From contig NZ_WUQX01000001.1 in the NCBI RefSeq assembly GCF_009830285.1, positions 1,798,501 to 1,862,500 on the forward strand: a DNA stretch of 64,000 nucleotides. Reading direction: 5' to 3'. The position numbers and the translations under genes were made by a program. Of this stretch, positions 42,452 through 51,296 are shown piece after piece. Source of the stretch: Sporofaciens musculi. GTDB taxonomy: Bacteria > Bacillota > Clostridia > Lachnospirales > Lachnospiraceae. Below the pieces are notes generated by a model. That model did not search any database. It had not been told where the DNA came from and saw only the letters and a program-made list of their open reading frames with translations. Within the stretch, counting starts at the first letter, position 1; the number at the start of each line of letters is the position of its first letter.

Positions 42452-44203
42452 TTAATATATGTTCTGCTTTTTGAAGATAGGTTCGTCCTTGTTTTGGATC
42501 ACGTGCCAGATGGAGATAACATATTGCCAGATATTTTTTAATTTTTGCCTTATTTTTTCCCCTAATCGTTTTTGCATACCTCCATACTTTTCTAATATCA
42601 TTTCATAGCGGTCTTTTGATTTTTTATAATAGCCCAGCTTCATCAAACATATGCCCTGGCCAATATCTGCAAGCAGATCTCCGATCGGCGGAGCATCCAG
42701 ACGTAAATTTTCAATCATAAAAGAGTCTAAATGCATATTCGTATCAGCGAATAGTTTGCTTTGAAGCCTTTCCTTTTGTTGTGGATAGCTGTCAGAGCCA
42801 CATTCTTCCTGGATTTTTTCATAATATTTCTTTGCATTATGATAATCTTCCTGTAAAAACAGATTTTGTGCTATGTTGTAGTATGCTTTTAATCCGATGG
42901 TACCTTTTGAGATATGAGGACTTTCCTCGTACAGTTTTTCTAGTACAGAAGTTGATTTTTTATACTTTCCCTGCTTTTGCAGAAAAAGCCCCAATAACAG
43001 ACGCACCTCTCGGTCAGAAGGATTGCGGTTCAGTAGTTCATTAATACTTTTCTGGATCTTCTCCGTTGGAGAATTTTTTTGAATCGCACATTTTATTTTA
43101 TAAAGACCGGCAAAGCGGTTTCCATTACTGGCCAGACTGTTAAATATTTGCTCATATTCGGTTAGATTATCGTCAAAATGAGCTTCTGTTGCCTGTGTTT
43201 CTACCACATTTTCAAAAGCTCCATTTTTAAAATCTCGGTGTTGTTTCCACAGGCACACCCCTTTACTATTTTTTGCATCCACATTGTTAGGGTCATAATT
43301 TAATATTGCCTTACAGATATCTAATGACATGTCATAATCGCGACTTTTCTGATATACAATAGCTAACTGAACCAGGGCTTGAATAAGATATTCCCTATAG
43401 ATCTGTTCTCTGTCTGTATGTGCATCTAAATTAATATCTGTGCGAATATTTTCTTTGTCTAAAAAGGAATCAAGTGCACTGTTTATGGGTATCTTTTTAT
43501 TCCATTCAGTTAGGATTCCTTTTGTAATTTCCAGGAAACATGATTTTGCTTTCTGGATATGGTATAGATAACGGTGCGCTCTGCCGATATTCATTCTTGT
43601 TTCTAACCAAATGTGGATCTTCCAAAGCTCATTTTCACCGATGGATCTTCCCTCTGTTTTTGCCTTTATTTTCTTTTCAACTTCTTCAAATTCATCTAAT
43701 GCCCGCCAGTAATCGTTTCTCTGGTTATGCTTTCCCAAATTGCGGAAATATTTCCCCAGATTTAATTGGAGCATCAGATCAAGAAAATCATCAGAATCGG
43801 GGTCGTATATCTGTTTTAATATAATACATGCCTGATGATAGTATTCTGAAGGGTCATAAAAATGTTCCCCCATGTATTGGCCATATCTGAGAAGAACATT
43901 TCCTTTTGTAAGATGCAGCATTTTTTTGTAAGTAAGGTAAGGATTATTTTTTTCTTTGTTTTTTTTCTTGAATTCACTCAGAGCCAGTTCTATCTCTCCG
44001 ATTTTTTTAAGAATGGTTTCAAAATCTTGCTGCCTGTTAATAACTGTTGCGTCTTCAAAGCTGTCAAAACGAAGGCTGTAATATCCATCAGCTCTTTGGT
44101 ATTCTTCATGCAAATCCGCCAAAATTTTCTGGTGTATTCTACCGTTCTCATTCATCCAATCCTTAAAATAACTTACCATATGTTCATTTCTCCATTCCCT
44201 CAT
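42452..44203 (-). CDS. TPR-repeat protein, 5' part of a frameshifted TPR-DUF2971 gene
   Basis: 583 residues, almost wholly helical with TPR-like units (ALVQLAIVYQKSRDYDMSL; AYYNIAQNLFLQEDYHNAKKYY; GICLMKLGYYKKSKDRY). The last ~28 codons lose TPR character, while the -1 frame gives YLAICYLHLARDPKQGRTYL, a clear TPR continuation into the DUF2971 frame. The shift lies between 42,545 and 42,580, around runs of five and six A on the coding strand. The intact product would be about 1,110 residues. ATG 44203 is chosen after AAGG; ATG 44179 after GGAG is an alternative. Confidence 0.6.
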   Translation of the reverse strand: MREWRNEHMVSYFKDWMNENGRIHQKILADLHEEYQRADGYYSLRFDSFEDATVINRQQDFETILKKIGEIELALSEFKKKNKEKNNPYLTYKKMLHLTKGNVLLRYGQYMGEHFYDPSEYYHQACIILKQIYDPDSDDFLDLMLQLNLGKYFRNLGKHNQRNDYWRALDEFEEVEKKIKAKTEGRSIGENELWKIHIWLETRMNIGRAHRYLYHIQKAKSCFLEITKGILTEWNKKIPINSALDSFLDKENIRTDINLDAHTDREQIYREYLIQALVQLAIVYQKSRDYDMSLDICKAILNYDPNNVDAKNSKGVCLWKQHRDFKNGAFENVVETQATEAHFDDNLTEYEQIFNSLASNGNRFAGLYKIKCAIQKNSPTEKIQKSINELLNRNPSDREVRLLLGLFLQKQGKYKKSTSVLEKLYEESPHISKGTIGLKAYYNIAQNLFLQEDYHNAKKYYEKIQEECGSDSYPQQKERLQSKLFADTNMHLDSFMIENLRLDAPPIGDLLADIGQGICLMKLGYYKKSKDRYEMILEKYGGMQKRLGEKIRQKLKNIWQYVISIWHVIQNKDEPIFKKQNIY

Positions 44204-44244
44204 ATTTCTAACCTTACAAATATAAACAAAAATGGCAAGCAAAC

Positions 44245-44263
44245 AAGGAGAATTTCTTCTCCT
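44245..44263 (-). other. Hairpin in the leader of the TPR-DUF2971 gene
   Basis: AAGGAGAA/TTCTCCTT, a perfect eight-base inverted repeat with a three-base loop, about 40 bases before the start. It contains a Shine-Dalgarno-like AAGGAG that would be sequestered in the stem. Confidence 0.35.
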
Positions 44264-44362
44264 TATTTTCTTACCATTGAAAAACGACTACAGTTTAACA
44301 TATTTTCTGAAAAATTTCGACATTTTTAGTAAATATATTTATCTTTGTCTCGTTTTGTAACT

Positions 44363-45514
44363 CTAGGCAGTCTGCCTCACCCTGGACACTACCATAGCCA
44401 CTCCAAGAATCGCAGCGGCAAACAGCACCTGCAGCCCAAAACAAGTATAGAGGGACATCTGCTGCCCATGGCTGAAGGTGTTATTATTGGACAACAGCCC
44501 ATTAGCCACCTCATACCAATAGGCTGGAAGGAATTGTGCGAACGTGCGAACGCCCTTCCCCAGAATCTCCAACTCAACGAACACGCCGCACAGGAAGGAC
44601 ATTCCAATGGAAACCACATTGACTACAGCGCTTACGACCTCCTCCTTGCTGACCAGCGTACCAATCAGGAAGGACAGCGACAGAGACACTATTGTCATCA
44701 GAAAGCTGTTGAGCAGGTAGTAGGGCATATTTGGGGCATTGATAAAGGATTTCCCATACATTAAAATCGGCATAAGGGTACACACGCCATAGACGCCAAG
44801 CCCCACCGTAGCGTAGCCAAGCACAATCTGGAGGTTCTGGCTCCTTGCAGGAACGGCTGAGCACGTCATCCGGCGCTTCACATCCGGATTGCGGAAAGCA
44901 ATCATGATATAGCTCATGGAATAGCAGAGGATGGAAATCAGGATATAAGGCATATACTGGTACATAAAGGCGTGAGGAGGCTGTTCCCCGCCAAAGCCGT
45001 TCTTGTCAATGAGAGTCACTTCTGCTTCATCTTTACAGTTTTCCATGACGCTGGAAACTGATTCAGTCAAAGAGAACCCGCTTTTTGTCATAATCCGGAC
45101 GTCATTCATAAAGGTATTAATCTGCTGGTCCACATAGAAGCCGCTGATGCTTCCGGGAACCTTGGTGACCGGCAGCATTTCCTCACCCTCAAGGCATCGT
45201 TCCTCAAAATCCTCAGGAATCGTTACGACATAGTAGACCTCTCGGTAGAACATGCGGTCCTGGATGATGGAAGGATCGTCGGGAAGGTCCACCAGGGTAT
45301 GATACTGGCTTAAGTAGTCAGAAAGTCCCTTGGCAAGCTCGCCTTTGTCTCGGTCAAACACAGCGATATTCAGGCTTATCTGCTCAAACCCCGAAGTATT
45401 CCCTCCTGTAATTTTCTGTGCGGCAATGGCCATGGACAGAAAGATTACAAGATACAAAAGCATCGTATGGATATTCCGTTTGGTTATGGTAAGAAATCCT
45501 CTATATACTGTCAT
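44363..45514 (-). CDS. ABC-2 type transporter permease, second subunit
   Basis: A 383-residue permease: one N-terminal membrane helix, a ~150-residue extracytoplasmic domain, then about five helices in the last 200 residues, the ABC-2 membrane architecture. Last gene of the three-gene transporter operon; its start overlaps the upstream permease gene by 14 bases. It probably forms a heterodimer with that permease to export a peptide, lipid or drug. Confidence 0.8.
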   Translation of the reverse strand: MTVYRGFLTITKRNIHTMLLYLVIFLSMAIAAQKITGGNTSGFEQISLNIAVFDRDKGELAKGLSDYLSQYHTLVDLPDDPSIIQDRMFYREVYYVVTIPEDFEERCLEGEEMLPVTKVPGSISGFYVDQQINTFMNDVRIMTKSGFSLTESVSSVMENCKDEAEVTLIDKNGFGGEQPPHAFMYQYMPYILISILCYSMSYIMIAFRNPDVKRRMTCSAVPARSQNLQIVLGYATVGLGVYGVCTLMPILMYGKSFINAPNMPYYLLNSFLMTIVSLSLSFLIGTLVSKEEVVSAVVNVVSIGMSFLCGVFVELEILGKGVRTFAQFLPAYWYEVANGLLSNNNTFSHGQQMSLYTCFGLQVLFAAAILGVAMVVSRVRQTA

Positions 45515-46643
45515 AACGTTCCCTCCTTATGCCTAAGAATGCCACTGTCAGAAGCAGCACGCTCATCACGGCCAGAATCAAAAGGCATCTGGTAAACCGT
45601 TCCATATCGTTGTAGATGCCCATACAGTAGAATGCGTCGCTTAAGACGGCGGCCGGATTGATACGGTTGATAATGGGACAGTGAAGCTCAATGATATTCT
45701 TCATGTTACCGAACATCAGGCCCGCAAGGAAGCCCGGAAACAGTGTGAACAATACGCAGACGCCCATCTTAAGCCCAAAGGACATGCGGGCAAGGCATCC
45801 GATTGCAACCCCTAAGCAGACGCCGATCATGCTGCCCATGAAATCCACCAGAAGCAGAGAGCCGATATCGTTTCCCAGGCTGATTTTCAGCACCTGTGTG
45901 ATATACAGACACAGAATCAGGATATTAAAGAAATGGATGATAAAAAGCACAGCCATATCTATCATAACCAGAGTCAGTTTATGGGTGGGAGTAATGCTGC
46001 GTCTCGCGCCAAGGGCAGATATATTAGCCTGGCCGTCTGTGCTTGACTGAACTCCTAAGAAGGCGCCTGAAAGGCAGGCATAGGCAACCAGCGCAAAGAA
46101 ATACTGGACAGAGGGGTTTAAATCCTTGCCGCCTAAAGATACCTCCAGGGTAGAGCTTCGGTAATCGCCCATGGCTTCCATAGCGTCAGGAAGCTTTTCC
46201 GGATGGGTCGTGGCAATCTTTTGGAACATGGCGGAATTCTGGTTAAAGCTTTCCAGAACCGAGGTCAGGATACTCTCGTTTAACCCGTTCTTAGCCACGG
46301 TGAGAGAAGGAGTTTCTTTGACATAGAAGATTCCGGAAATCTTTTCTTCGTCCAGAGCCTTAAGAGCTTTTTCTTCTGTGGAAATGTCCTGGATATCCAG
46401 CGTCTCGCCGTCCATCTGTGCCAGGAATTCTTCAAAGGCGCGGGCATTTTCCGAGGAGACGTCTTCTTTGACAACGGAAACCTTAATCTCATCCCAACTG
46501 GACTCGCCTGTGCTTTCAAGCCCTGCGTTTCCGAAGGATATGTAGAAAAAGGTACCAAGTATGATGGGAAACACAAGCGCCCAGAACATAATTGGAAAGT
46601 TCCGTATTGTCTGCAGGAACCGGTATCTGAATAAATGTAACAT
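45501..46643 (-). CDS. ABC-2 type transporter permease, first subunit
   Basis: A 380-residue permease with the same plan as its neighbour: an N-terminal helix (FPIMFWALVFPIILGTFFY), an external domain, and a cluster of helices from about residue 185. The gene follows the ATPase by 11 bases. Homologues are often named YhgE/Pip-like or LinF/drug-export permeases; substrate unknown. Confidence 0.8.
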   Translation of the reverse strand: MLHLFRYRFLQTIRNFPIMFWALVFPIILGTFFYISFGNAGLESTGESSWDEIKVSVVKEDVSSENARAFEEFLAQMDGETLDIQDISTEEKALKALDEEKISGIFYVKETPSLTVAKNGLNESILTSVLESFNQNSAMFQKIATTHPEKLPDAMEAMGDYRSSTLEVSLGGKDLNPSVQYFFALVAYACLSGAFLGVQSSTDGQANISALGARRSITPTHKLTLVMIDMAVLFIIHFFNILILCLYITQVLKISLGNDIGSLLLVDFMGSMIGVCLGVAIGCLARMSFGLKMGVCVLFTLFPGFLAGLMFGNMKNIIELHCPIINRINPAAVLSDAFYCMGIYNDMERFTRCLLILAVMSVLLLTVAFLGIRRERYDSI

Positions 46644-46654
46644 TCCTATCCCTC

Positions 46655-47599
46655 CTAATCTCTTAATTCTTTGCCCGTAATCTCAAGGAATACGTCGTTG
46701 AGAGTGGGCAGCTCTGAAAAGACGCGGCCGAAGCTTACGTCCTTTTCCTGTAAATAATTCAGGATGCGCACCAGATTGTGTCTGGCAGTACCCAGCTTGA
46801 TTTTTAAAATCTGGTCCTCATAGCTTAGGTCAAAGACGTGAGGAAGTCCCCGTATTCTGGCAAGCAGAGCTTCATCCAATGCTATGGCCTCGATGGTGAT
46901 GGTTTCCCCTGTCTTAATCATTTTCTTCAATTCTTCAGTAGTACCCGTTGCCAGCACATGCCCATGGTCGATGATGGCGATGCGGGTACAGATTTGCTCT
47001 ACCTCCTCCATATAGTGAGAAGTGTAGATAATGGTAGAGCCCTGACGATTCAGCTCTACGATTCCCTCCAGAATCTTGTTGCGGCTTTGAGGGTCTACGG
47101 CCACCGTAGGCTCATCCATGATAATCAGCCTTGGCTTATGGACGATGCCGCAGGCAATGTTAAGGCGTCTGAGAAGGCCTCCTGAGAGCTTCTTAGGGCG
47201 CATTTTTGTAAAATCCTCAAGTCCCGTAAAGGCAATGGCCTCCTTAACAAGCTGGCCCCGCTTTGCCTTGTCGCGGACGTAAAGGCCGCAGAAGTAGTCG
47301 ATATTCTCGCGGACAGACATTTGTTCAAAGACTGCTACATTCTGCATCACCACGCCGATTTGTTTTTTAATGTCATAGCTGTTTGGCTGCATATTTTTGC
47401 CAAAAATAGTGATGGTGCCTTTGTCGTATTTAAGCAGAGCAAGCAGGCAGTTGATTGCTGTGGTTTTGCCTGAGCCGTTGGGACCGAGAAGTCCGAAGAT
47501 TTCCCCCTCCTGTATGTCTAAAGACAAGTGGTCAAGGGCCACTAGGTTTTGGTATCTTTTTACCAGGTTCTCAATCTGGATGATATTGGTTGACTGCAT
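46655..47599 (-). CDS. ABC transporter ATP-binding protein
   Basis: A 314-residue ATPase. Walker A is GLLGPNGSGKTT near residue 34, the signature is LSGGLLRRLN near 140 and Walker B is LIIMDEPTVAVDP. The C-terminal ~80 residues form the extra domain of DrrA-type exporters. First gene of the operon ATPase-permease-permease. It is divergent from the histidine kinase gene with 134 bases between. Confidence 0.9.
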   Translation of the reverse strand: MQSTNIIQIENLVKRYQNLVALDHLSLDIQEGEIFGLLGPNGSGKTTAINCLLALLKYDKGTITIFGKNMQPNSYDIKKQIGVVMQNVAVFEQMSVRENIDYFCGLYVRDKAKRGQLVKEAIAFTGLEDFTKMRPKKLSGGLLRRLNIACGIVHKPRLIIMDEPTVAVDPQSRNKILEGIVELNRQGSTIIYTSHYMEEVEQICTRIAIIDHGHVLATGTTEELKKMIKTGETITIEAIALDEALLARIRGLPHVFDLSYEDQILKIKLGTARHNLVRILNYLQEKDVSFGRVFSELPTLNDVFLEITGKELRD

Positions 47600-47622
47600 A
47601 GAATCGCCTCCTTATTTGATAC

Positions 47623-47651
47623 TTGTAGTATAAAGTTTAGACGTTTATAAT
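47623..47651 (+). promoter_or_regulatory. Promoter of the two-component system
   Basis: TTGTAG (47623-47628), 17 bases, TATAAT (47646-47651). The opposite strand carries a TATACT overlapping this spacer that may serve the divergent ABC operon. Confidence 0.55.
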
Positions 47652-47733
47652 GGTAGTGTCAGGTGTCAGAAGGATATGTGACAAATGTAATGAGAAGGAA
47701 TATGCCGCCTAAGCCAAAGGAGGGGGAAATGGA

Positions 47734-48921
47734 ATGAAGCGTGCGTTAGATTTGACAGTTTTATGGATATATTGTCTCGTGGCGGCAGTTTTCATGCCGG
47801 TTAATGTTCCTTTTGTAGTATCGGCTCTTGGGGCGGTTGTGTACGCATGCGGCAGTTGTCTGGCAAGGTCAGGGGGGATACGGTTTGGGGCGACGGTTGT
47901 GTTTCTTTCTTTATCCTTAGTATGTCCCCATTTTTTAATGTTTTCGCCTCTTGTCCTATATACCCTGTTGGACGTAGTCCAACCATCCGCCAAGCCTTCT
48001 ATGGCAGAAGGACTAAAGGGAGAGGCAGCTTGCGGGGCAGGTGACGGTTGTGATATATTGAATAAGCGCAATTATGTACTGGGAGTGACTGTCTGCTGCT
48101 TTGCCGTTTCTTTTTATGTGGCCTCTAAGAGGTCTTCGGTGTGTTTTACTGCAGTGGGCTGTGTGGTTGCGGGCCTGCTCCAATATCAGACTATGGAATA
48201 TAACCTGCTGGATGAGAAGTTTCGCAGAATCAGGGATGACAGTGTGGAGAAGAATCTGCTGCTTCGTGAGAAGAACCAGAGTATTCTGGAAAATCAGGAT
48301 TACGAGGTCTATACAGCGACTCTCAGAGAGAGGAATAGGATTGCAAGGGAGATTCACGACAATGTGGGGCATATGCTGTCTCGTTCCATTCTGCTGGTGG
48401 GCGCTATGAAGGCGGTTCACGGGGAAGGGAATCTTAAGGACATGCTGTGTCAGTTGGAGGATACCTTAAATGGGGCAATGACCAATGTACGGGAGAGTGT
48501 TCATGATCTCCATGACGAGGCCATTAATCTGAAGGAGGCTTTGGAGAGCCTGGTAGGGGAATTTACCTTCTGTCAGGCGGACCTTGAGTATAACATGGGA
48601 TATGATGTGCCAAAAGAGCTTCGATATGGTTTTATTGGGATTGTGAAGGAAGCGCTGCATAATGTGACGAAGCACAGTGACGCTCAATGGGTGCAGGTAG
48701 TTGCAAGGGAGCATCCGGGGTTATATCAGTTGATTATAGAGGATAATGGGACGGGGTGTCCGGCAGAAGGAGAAAAGGGGTATCCGGCTAAGAACCAGGA
48801 GGGAAGCCAAGGAATCGGAATCCGCAACATGAAGGAGAGGGTGGACGGCTTTGGCGGTAATATGGAGATACGGACCCAGGGCGGCTGGCGTATCTATATT
48901 ACTGTACCGAAGAAGACATAA
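47734..48921 (+). CDS. NarL-type sensor histidine kinase
   Basis: A 395-residue membrane kinase. The N-terminal ~130 residues contain four to five hydrophobic segments without a large external loop, suggesting intramembrane sensing. The HisKA_3 box is RNRIAREIHDNVGHMLS (phospho-His near residue 209), and the ATPase domain shows LIIEDNGTGCP and GIGIRNMKERV. Next to an ABC-2 exporter this resembles systems that sense cell-envelope stress or antimicrobial peptides. AAAGGAGGGGG precedes the ATG. Confidence 0.85.
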   Translation: MKRALDLTVLWIYCLVAAVFMPVNVPFVVSALGAVVYACGSCLARSGGIRFGATVVFLSLSLVCPHFLMFSPLVLYTLLDVVQPSAKPSMAEGLKGEAACGAGDGCDILNKRNYVLGVTVCCFAVSFYVASKRSSVCFTAVGCVVAGLLQYQTMEYNLLDEKFRRIRDDSVEKNLLLREKNQSILENQDYEVYTATLRERNRIAREIHDNVGHMLSRSILLVGAMKAVHGEGNLKDMLCQLEDTLNGAMTNVRESVHDLHDEAINLKEALESLVGEFTFCQADLEYNMGYDVPKELRYGFIGIVKEALHNVTKHSDAQWVQVVAREHPGLYQLIIEDNGTGCPAEGEKGYPAKNQEGSQGIGIRNMKERVDGFGGNMEIRTQGGWRIYITVPKKT

Positions 48922-49006
48922 GGGAAGATAACAAGATTTTACCGGAATACAGGAGAATGTCAGCAAAGGCAGAGAAATTGGCTGTAATTAGAGAGAGGAT
49001 GGCTTT

Positions 49007-49630
49007 ATGAAGATTGTAATCGTGGATGATGATATGCTGGTGGCAGGGGCGCTTAAGACCATACTGGAGGCGGGCGAGGATGTAACGGTTGTGGGCACCG
49101 GACAGGATGGCAGCGAGGCGTTTGCGTTATATCGAAAGCATTTGCCGGACGTACTGCTTATGGATATCCGGATGCGGCATGTCAGCGGACTTGACGCGGC
49201 AAAACAGATTGTGGAGGAATATCCAGAGGCGAAGATACTGCTTCTGACAACGTTTGCCGATGACGAGTACATTGTGAAGGCGTTAAAATACGGGGTGAAG
49301 GGCTATCTGCTTAAGCAGGATTACCAGAGCATTCTTCCGGCCATTCGGGCGGTGTGTACAGGCCAGACGGTGTTTGGGACAGAGATTGTGTCCAAGATTC
49401 CCCAGCTTTTACAGGAGAAGAAAACCTTTGACTGGGGGGCCTATGAGATTAGCCCAAAGGAGTTGAAGGTGATCTCCCTGGTGGCGGAGGGGCTTAGCAA
49501 CAAGGAGATTGCAGGCGAGCTGTTTCTAAGCGAGGGGACGGTGCGCAACTATATCAGCAATATTCTGGAGAAAATGGGACTTCGGGACCGCACGCAGTTG
49601 GCGGTGTATTATTTGAAGGCAATTCGCTAA
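49007..49630 (+). CDS. NarL/LuxR-type response regulator
   Basis: A 207-residue regulator. The receiver domain has VDDDML acidic pocket, phosphorylated Asp in LMDIRMRHVSGLD, Thr in LLTTFADD and Lys in KGYLLKQD. The LuxR-type HTH near residues 150-200 reads LSNKEIAGELFLSEGTVRNYI. Partner of the upstream kinase (85 bases apart); the most likely target is the divergent ABC operon. Confidence 0.9.
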   Translation: MKIVIVDDDMLVAGALKTILEAGEDVTVVGTGQDGSEAFALYRKHLPDVLLMDIRMRHVSGLDAAKQIVEEYPEAKILLLTTFADDEYIVKALKYGVKGYLLKQDYQSILPAIRAVCTGQTVFGTEIVSKIPQLLQEKKTFDWGAYEISPKELKVISLVAEGLSNKEIAGELFLSEGTVRNYISNILEKMGLRDRTQLAVYYLKAIR

Positions 49631-49666
49631 AAAGCGGTTGGCTAAGCAGGAAGATAGTAAAGGAAG

Positions 49667-49703
49667 CACGTTATTTCTGTAATAGGGAGTAATGTGTTTT
49701 TTT
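49667..49703 (+). terminator. Terminator of the two-component operon
   Basis: CACGTTATTTC (49667-49677) pairs with GGAGTAATGTG (49686-49696) with three wobble pairs, followed by T7. It isolates the large operon downstream. Confidence 0.7.
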
Positions 49704-49785
49704 ATGTAAACATTAATTTCTGAAAATTTAGAATCTATATTCAAATGTGTCGATTTACAACGATAATATTTTGATAATAAGGATT

Positions 49786-49815
49786 TTGTCTGAAATTTCC
49801 CCCAAAATATATGAT
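49786..49815 (+). promoter_or_regulatory. Probable promoter of the large unknown operon
   Basis: TTGTCT (49786-49791), 18 bases, TATGAT (49810-49815). The only plausible sigma-A site in the gap; leader of about 85 bases. Confidence 0.5.
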
Positions 49816-49904
49816 ACAATAAAAAATATGTGTGAGGACGAAAGATAAGGCAAGCTCTATGATACAAAAAGATATCCGCAAAAAGGGCGAAAGGAGAAAA
49901 AATA

Positions 49905-51296
49905 ATGGACGTATTCCAGAATAATGAAAGTTTAAAGCTCAGATTCCCAAGGACATATGAGGCGCTTAAAAATACCGGAGGAATGAAAATGAGAAGGGCC
50001 ATGGCCGCAGAGGATGCAGTCCGGACAACTTTTCTGGGGGTTACAAAGGAGGAGAAGGAATTTCTGTTGTTTGAAGGCGTGACTAAGGAGCGCCACACCT
50101 CCGGTTATCTCCACATAGAGGCAAAGGCTGTGAGAAAAAGTACGGGAGAGGTCTTAGACCAGAACCGCCAGGTGGTATTTTTTACCAGAGGGGGAGAGAA
50201 GAACGGCTTGCTTATGGGGCTTAAGATTAGCCAGGAGGCCCAAAAGGACTGTAAGGTGTGCCTTGAGTGGGGGATTGTAAAGGATAACGGCGTGATCACT
50301 AAGACCCAGGAGTACGACCTGGCAGAGTACGACCTGCTCCAAAATGAATATCATATCGCACATCCTTGCAGGAAGGAGGGACACCCAAAGGAAGACCCTT
50401 ATATCAATTATTATTTCTGGCGCAGTCCTGAGCATGGGGAATACGTGGATTATAAGTATCCAAACGGCCATAACCTCATGTGCAAATCAGAAGGTACGGC
50501 GTCGGCTTTAGGGCATGGGGTGCGAGAGATTTTGAGCGCGAGCCTGATTCTGGAAAATGAAAATGACTTGGTGGAGTATCCAGATTTTATCAGCAAGGTG
50601 GATTTCCATGAACAGGGGATTAAGTGGGGAGGTGTGGAGGACTGGAGGCGGCAAATCTCTGACCTTTTGAAATCAAACACAGGCTTTGTCTCCTACACCT
50701 TGTCGATCATATGTCTGTTGGAGGATATGGGGGAAAAACGGCATACGTTTCTAGTTACCAATAAGGAGGGCGTCTCGAACCTGCCTATGCTTCGCTTCTG
50801 CTGGGGCTGCCTTGGGGCGGGGACCATGGTTTCAACGGCAGAAGGGGACAAGGCGATTGAGGAGATCCGTACAGGCCACATGGTAGAGTCAGAGGGAGGA
50901 TTTCGGCGTGTGTGTAATACCTGGAAGGGAACAGAAAAGAATCCTGTGATTGTAATCAGGCTTGAGGACGGACGTAAGGTTATGGCCACTTCCAACCATC
51001 CATTCATTACAAAGGAGGGAATGATGGCTGCCAACGAGATTAAGAAAGGAACGCTTGTCAAGACAAGGGAGGGCGGCTTTCTTCCTGTTGCGGAGGCTTA
51101 CGCGGACTTCCTGGGCGAGATTGTAGTCTACAACCTTGAGGTGGAGGAGGAGGGGATCTTTTACGCAAATGGAATCGCCAGCGGAGATATGAGGCGCCAG
51201 AATTCTTATAAGGGCGAAAATGTGAGGGAAAAGATTGCAGAGGAATGGCGGCAGGACTTTGACAGTTTTATGGAGATGCTTAAGGGGGATGCATAA
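49905..51296 (+). CDS. Hint-domain (intein-like) protein, first gene of the unknown operon
   Basis: A 463-residue protein. Residues 1-300 are unrecognised, soluble, with no signal peptide. Residues 302-428 are a Hint domain: Cys302 in GCLGAGTMVSTAEG, then AIEEIRTGHMV, block B ATSNHPF with His365, and VYNLEVEEEGIFYANG. It ends in IASGDM, lacking the terminal His-Asn and nucleophile that splicing inteins need. N-terminal thioester chemistry is possible, full splicing is not expected. A 35-residue charged helix follows. The Shine-Dalgarno AAAGGAG fits. The next gene starts as this one stops. Confidence 0.75.
   Translation: MDVFQNNESLKLRFPRTYEALKNTGGMKMRRAMAAEDAVRTTFLGVTKEEKEFLLFEGVTKERHTSGYLHIEAKAVRKSTGEVLDQNRQVVFFTRGGEKNGLLMGLKISQEAQKDCKVCLEWGIVKDNGVITKTQEYDLAEYDLLQNEYHIAHPCRKEGHPKEDPYINYYFWRSPEHGEYVDYKYPNGHNLMCKSEGTASALGHGVREILSASLILENENDLVEYPDFISKVDFHEQGIKWGGVEDWRRQISDLLKSNTGFVSYTLSIICLLEDMGEKRHTFLVTNKEGVSNLPMLRFCWGCLGAGTMVSTAEGDKAIEEIRTGHMVESEGGFRRVCNTWKGTEKNPVIVIRLEDGRKVMATSNHPFITKEGMMAANEIKKGTLVKTREGGFLPVAEAYADFLGEIVVYNLEVEEEGIFYANGIASGDMRRQNSYKGENVREKIAEEWRQDFDSFMEMLKGDA

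Noticed and set aside
42540-42580. Programmed -1 frameshifting in the TPR-DUF2971 gene
   Set aside because: No X-XXY-YYZ slippery heptamer in the correct phase was found; an indel or slippage at the A runs is simpler.
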